The position numbers and the translations under genes are program-made. DNA of 64,000 bases from Acidobacteria bacterium AB60 (GTDB lineage Bacteria; Acidobacteriota; Terriglobia; Terriglobales; Acidobacteriaceae), in the NCBI GenBank assembly GCA_008682415.1, contig VANK01000016.1, positions 1 to 64,000 on the forward strand. Reading direction: 5' to 3'. The notes beneath the pieces are model-generated. The model had not been told where the DNA came from and made no database searches. It worked only from the letters and a program-made list of their open reading frames with translations. Below are positions 62,160 to 64,000 of the stretch, in pieces. Position 1 is the first letter of the stretch. The number at the start of each line of letters is the position of its first letter.

Positions 62160-63245
62160 CTATCCGCTGTGGCGAATGTGCATCACGTCGCCGTCCTGGA
62201 CGATGTACTCCTTGCCTTCGAGGCGCAGGGTGCCGCGGGAGCGGGCGTTGGCCTCGGAGCCGGCGTCGAGCAGCGCGTCCCAGCGAATGGTCTCGGCGCG
62301 GATGAAGTGGTGTTCCAGATCGGAGTGAATGGCTCCGGCAGCGGCGGGAGCCTTGGAGCCGACGGGCACGGTCCAGGCGCGGCACTCGTCTTCGCCGGCG
62401 GTGAAGAAGCTGATGAGGCCCAGCAGCTCGTAGGATTTCCGGATGAGCCGGACCAGACCGCTCTCGTGCAGGCCGTAGCTGGAGAGGAAGTCAGCGGCCT
62501 CGGCGTCGTCCATCTCAGCCAGCTCCGCCTCCACCTTGCCGCAGATGGCGGTGGCGCCGGCGTTGGGGCGATGCGCGACCTCGTCGAGCTTGTACTTGGC
62601 GACGGCGGCGTCGAGATCGGCGCCGAGCGAGGTGCTCTCGCCGATATTGAGGACGTAAAGGATCGGCTTCTGGGAGAGGAACATGAAGCCCTTGATGAGC
62701 TTCTTCTCGTCGGCGGTCATGTCGAGCTCGCGGAGGGGCTGCTCTTTCTCGAGCGCCTCCTTGGAGCGGAGCAGCAGGGCCTGCTCGCGTTCCAGCTCGC
62801 CGGTGCGCCCCTTCTTGAGGTCCTTCTCGACGCGCTCGAGGCGCTTCTCGATCTGGGTGAGGTCGCTGACCATCAGGTCGAACTCGACGTTCTTGATGTC
62901 GCGGAGCGGATCGATGGGGCCGACGTGGGGGATGGACTCATCCTCGAAGGCGCGCAGCACGTGGATGAGCGCATCGACGTTGCGGAGACTGGTGAGGAAG
63001 GCGGTCTCCTTGAGGGCCTCCTGGCCGATGGCGGCCACGTCGACGTAATCGACGGTGGCGTAGGTGGTCTTTTTAGGGGAGTAGAGGGCGGAGAGCTTGT
63101 CGAGGCGATCGTCGGGAACGCGGGCCACGCCGATGTGGGCCTCGCGCGGATTGGAGTAGCCGCGATCTTCGAGCTTGGCCTTGGTCAGGATTTTGAACAG
63201 AGAGGTCTTGCCTACCTGGGGCAGGCCAATGATGCCAGTTTTCAT
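62160..63245 (-). CDS. ychF: Redox-responsive ATPase YchF
   Basis: An Obg-family ATPase (OLA1 type) linked to ribosomes and stress response. The ATG at 63245 gives 361 residues. G1 reads GLPQVGKTSLF, where most YchF have GxPNVGKST. The G4-like motif NIGES appears as LYVLNIGES, specific to the ATP-preferring YchF. C-terminal TGS domain parts are IHSDLEHHFIRAETI, RLEGKEYIVQDGDVMHIR, ending in HSG. The acidic coiled-coil hairpin (LTQIEKRLERVEKDLKKG) is also typical. The frame runs on upstream into repeat DNA; I discount that extension. Confidence 0.95.
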   Translation of the reverse strand: MKTGIIGLPQVGKTSLFKILTKAKLEDRGYSNPREAHIGVARVPDDRLDKLSALYSPKKTTYATVDYVDVAAIGQEALKETAFLTSLRNVDALIHVLRAFEDESIPHVGPIDPLRDIKNVEFDLMVSDLTQIEKRLERVEKDLKKGRTGELEREQALLLRSKEALEKEQPLRELDMTADEKKLIKGFMFLSQKPILYVLNIGESTSLGADLDAAVAKYKLDEVAHRPNAGATAICGKVEAELAEMDDAEAADFLSSYGLHESGLVRLIRKSYELLGLISFFTAGEDECRAWTVPVGSKAPAAAGAIHSDLEHHFIRAETIRWDALLDAGSEANARSRGTLRLEGKEYIVQDGDVMHIRHSG

Positions 63246-63315
63246 GCAGTTCGATGATAAATCAGGGGCAAGGGCCGAGGGACCAAGGGCAAAGAGGCGA
63301 GAGGCGATCGGCGTT

Positions 63316-63925
63316 AGAGGTACGGGCTGATTATGGGCGCGGCGAGGATGTCCATGGGCGAGTCGCTTGGAAAGCAAAGGCAAGAACAACTGCAGATTCC
63401 TCCGCTGCGCTACGGAATGACAGTCTTGTGGGAATGACAGCTCTTTGTGGGAATGACAGTCTTTGTGGGAATGAACCAGGTTACTTCTCCTAGGTTGGAG
63501 GTGCGGGCTGGTTATGTACGCGGCGAGGATGTCCATGGGCCAGTCGCTATCCCGGGCCGCAAAGCCGGGATGTGGGGCTGCATTTGTGCTCAGGTGAGGA
63601 AAGCAAAAGCAAGAACAACTGCAGATTCCTCCGCTGCGCTACGGAATGACAGTCTTGTGGGAGTGTCAGCTCTTTGTGGGAATGACAGTCTTGTGGGAAT
63701 GTCAGCTCTTTGTGGGAATGACAGTCTTGTGGGAGTGTCAGCTCTTTGTGGGAATGACAGTCTTGTGGGAGTGTCAGCTCTTTGTTGGAATGAACCAGGT
63801 CACTTCTCCGAGGTTGGAGGTGCGGACTGGTTATGTACGCGGCGAGGATGTCCATGGGCCAGTCGCTTGGAAAGCAAAAGCAAGAACAACTGCAGATTCC
63901 TCCGCTGCGCTACGGAATGACAGCT
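63316..63925. repeat. Dispersed hairpin repeat copies with GGATGTCCATGGGC flank
   Basis: Three related blocks (63316-63423, 63497-63652, 63816-63923) each begin near CGGCGAGGATGTCCATGGGC and end with AAGAACAACTGCAGATTCCT then CCGCTGCGCTACGGAATGAC. The middle block has an insertion with its own stem (ATCCCGG-GCCGCAAAG-CCGGGAT near 63549). This is the same core as the array at 59.6 kb, in inverse orientation. Open frames on both strands here are shadows. Confidence 0.9.
63643..63786. repeat. 36-bp tandem repeat, four exact-period copies
   Basis: GGAATGACAG starts at 63643, 63679, 63715, 63751 and (partial) 63787, exactly 36 bases apart. Each unit is GGAATGACAGTCTTGTG plus a related 19-base half (GGAGTGTCAGCTCTTTGTG or GGAATGTCAGCTCTTTGTG). 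A shorter version with 17-18-base half units lies at 63414-63470. The unit is not separated by unique spacers, so it is not a CRISPR array. Confidence 0.92.
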
Positions 63926-64000
63926 TATTGAGGAATTACTCGTGAGTCTTCCGCAACGCGCGCGAACGGGAAGAGACGACGGTCCGGCCGGGGTTTCGTC

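Noticed and set aside
61731..63257. A 508-residue open frame on the plus strand across the ZIP and ychF genes
   Set aside because: It is antisense to two clear genes and has the Glu/Val/Asp/Gly-rich composition typical of antisense frames in high-G+C DNA.
63547..63855. Repeating HSHKELTLPQDC-like peptide on the minus strand
   Set aside because: It comes from the 36-bp tandem repeat (12 codons per unit), without start signals. Interesting as DNA, not as a gene.
63316..63925. Possible CRISPR array from the regular 36-bp spacing
   Set aside because: Units are contiguous, with no unique spacers between repeats and no cas genes near.

Overview
The window is a high-G+C chromosomal segment from a diderm bacterium, most likely an acidobacterium of the Terriglobia (Acidobacteriaceae type). 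The clues are an Oar-type TonB-dependent receptor with an N-terminal carboxypeptidase-like domain, lipid A genes (lpxD, a PagL-like deacylase), many secreted proteins of families common in Acidobacteriota, a remnant of a TolB-like PD40 protein, and spacers full of degenerate repeats. I see no rRNA, tRNA, CRISPR array, transposase or prophage gene. About 50 protein genes are supported.

Layout. 0-9 kb: a 5'-truncated membrane SpoIIE-type phosphatase, glgX, a small helix-hairpin-helix protein, inositol-3-phosphate synthase, a DedA protein, hemQ and nth. 9-10.8 kb: a repeat-rich spacer with a ~151-bp tandem repeat and one small secreted protein. 10.9-15.5 kb: a tightly overlapping heme operon (cytochrome-assembly-type membrane protein, hemA, hemC, hemD) behind a CRP/FNR-like palindrome, preceded by an HbpS-like protein. 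15.7-20.7 kb: mutS-nagZ-anmK, coupling mismatch repair to peptidoglycan recycling genes. 21-25.3 kb: a Gly-rich periplasmic protein and a Gly-rich TonB-dependent receptor. 25.3-30.9 kb: a glycosyltransferase, then the most interesting locus, a bufferin-type (MNIO/DUF692) RiPP operon with a Cys-rich precursor, MNIO enzyme, DUF2063 partner and DoxX protein, next to an ECF sigma/anti-sigma pair.

31-46 kb: zinc-ribbon protein, DUF2141 protein, C45-type hydrolase, a CCA/poly(A) polymerase-like protein with an altered active site and a histone H1-like tail, lpxD with two companions, an apiosidase-like glycoside hydrolase, glutamate formimidoyltransferase, PagL-like protein, YebC, a barrel-like protein, a UGT-type glycosyltransferase and a DUF2076 protein. 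47-58.9 kb: secreted lectin-like protein, a mazG-GNAT-OSBS/NSAR operon, S41 protease, prepilin peptidase, nitrilase, mtgA, a secreted HExxE protein and a methyltransferase. 58.9-64 kb: a junction of two gene remnants (EAL C-terminus against the 3' part of a PD40 gene), a ~168-bp tandem hairpin repeat array, a TfoX-like protein, a ZIP transporter, ychF, and further copies of the same repeat family with a 36-bp tandem array.

Several systems fit together: heme made by the coproporphyrin route (HemQ with HemA/C/D), cell-wall recycling (NagZ to AnmK), outer-membrane lipid A assembly and editing, and a probable metal-stress bufferin system. Many operons use 4-bp ATGA stop/start overlaps. The intergenic DNA is the other striking feature: at least one dispersed hairpin repeat family, a second tandem family and several families of phrase-like microsatellites.
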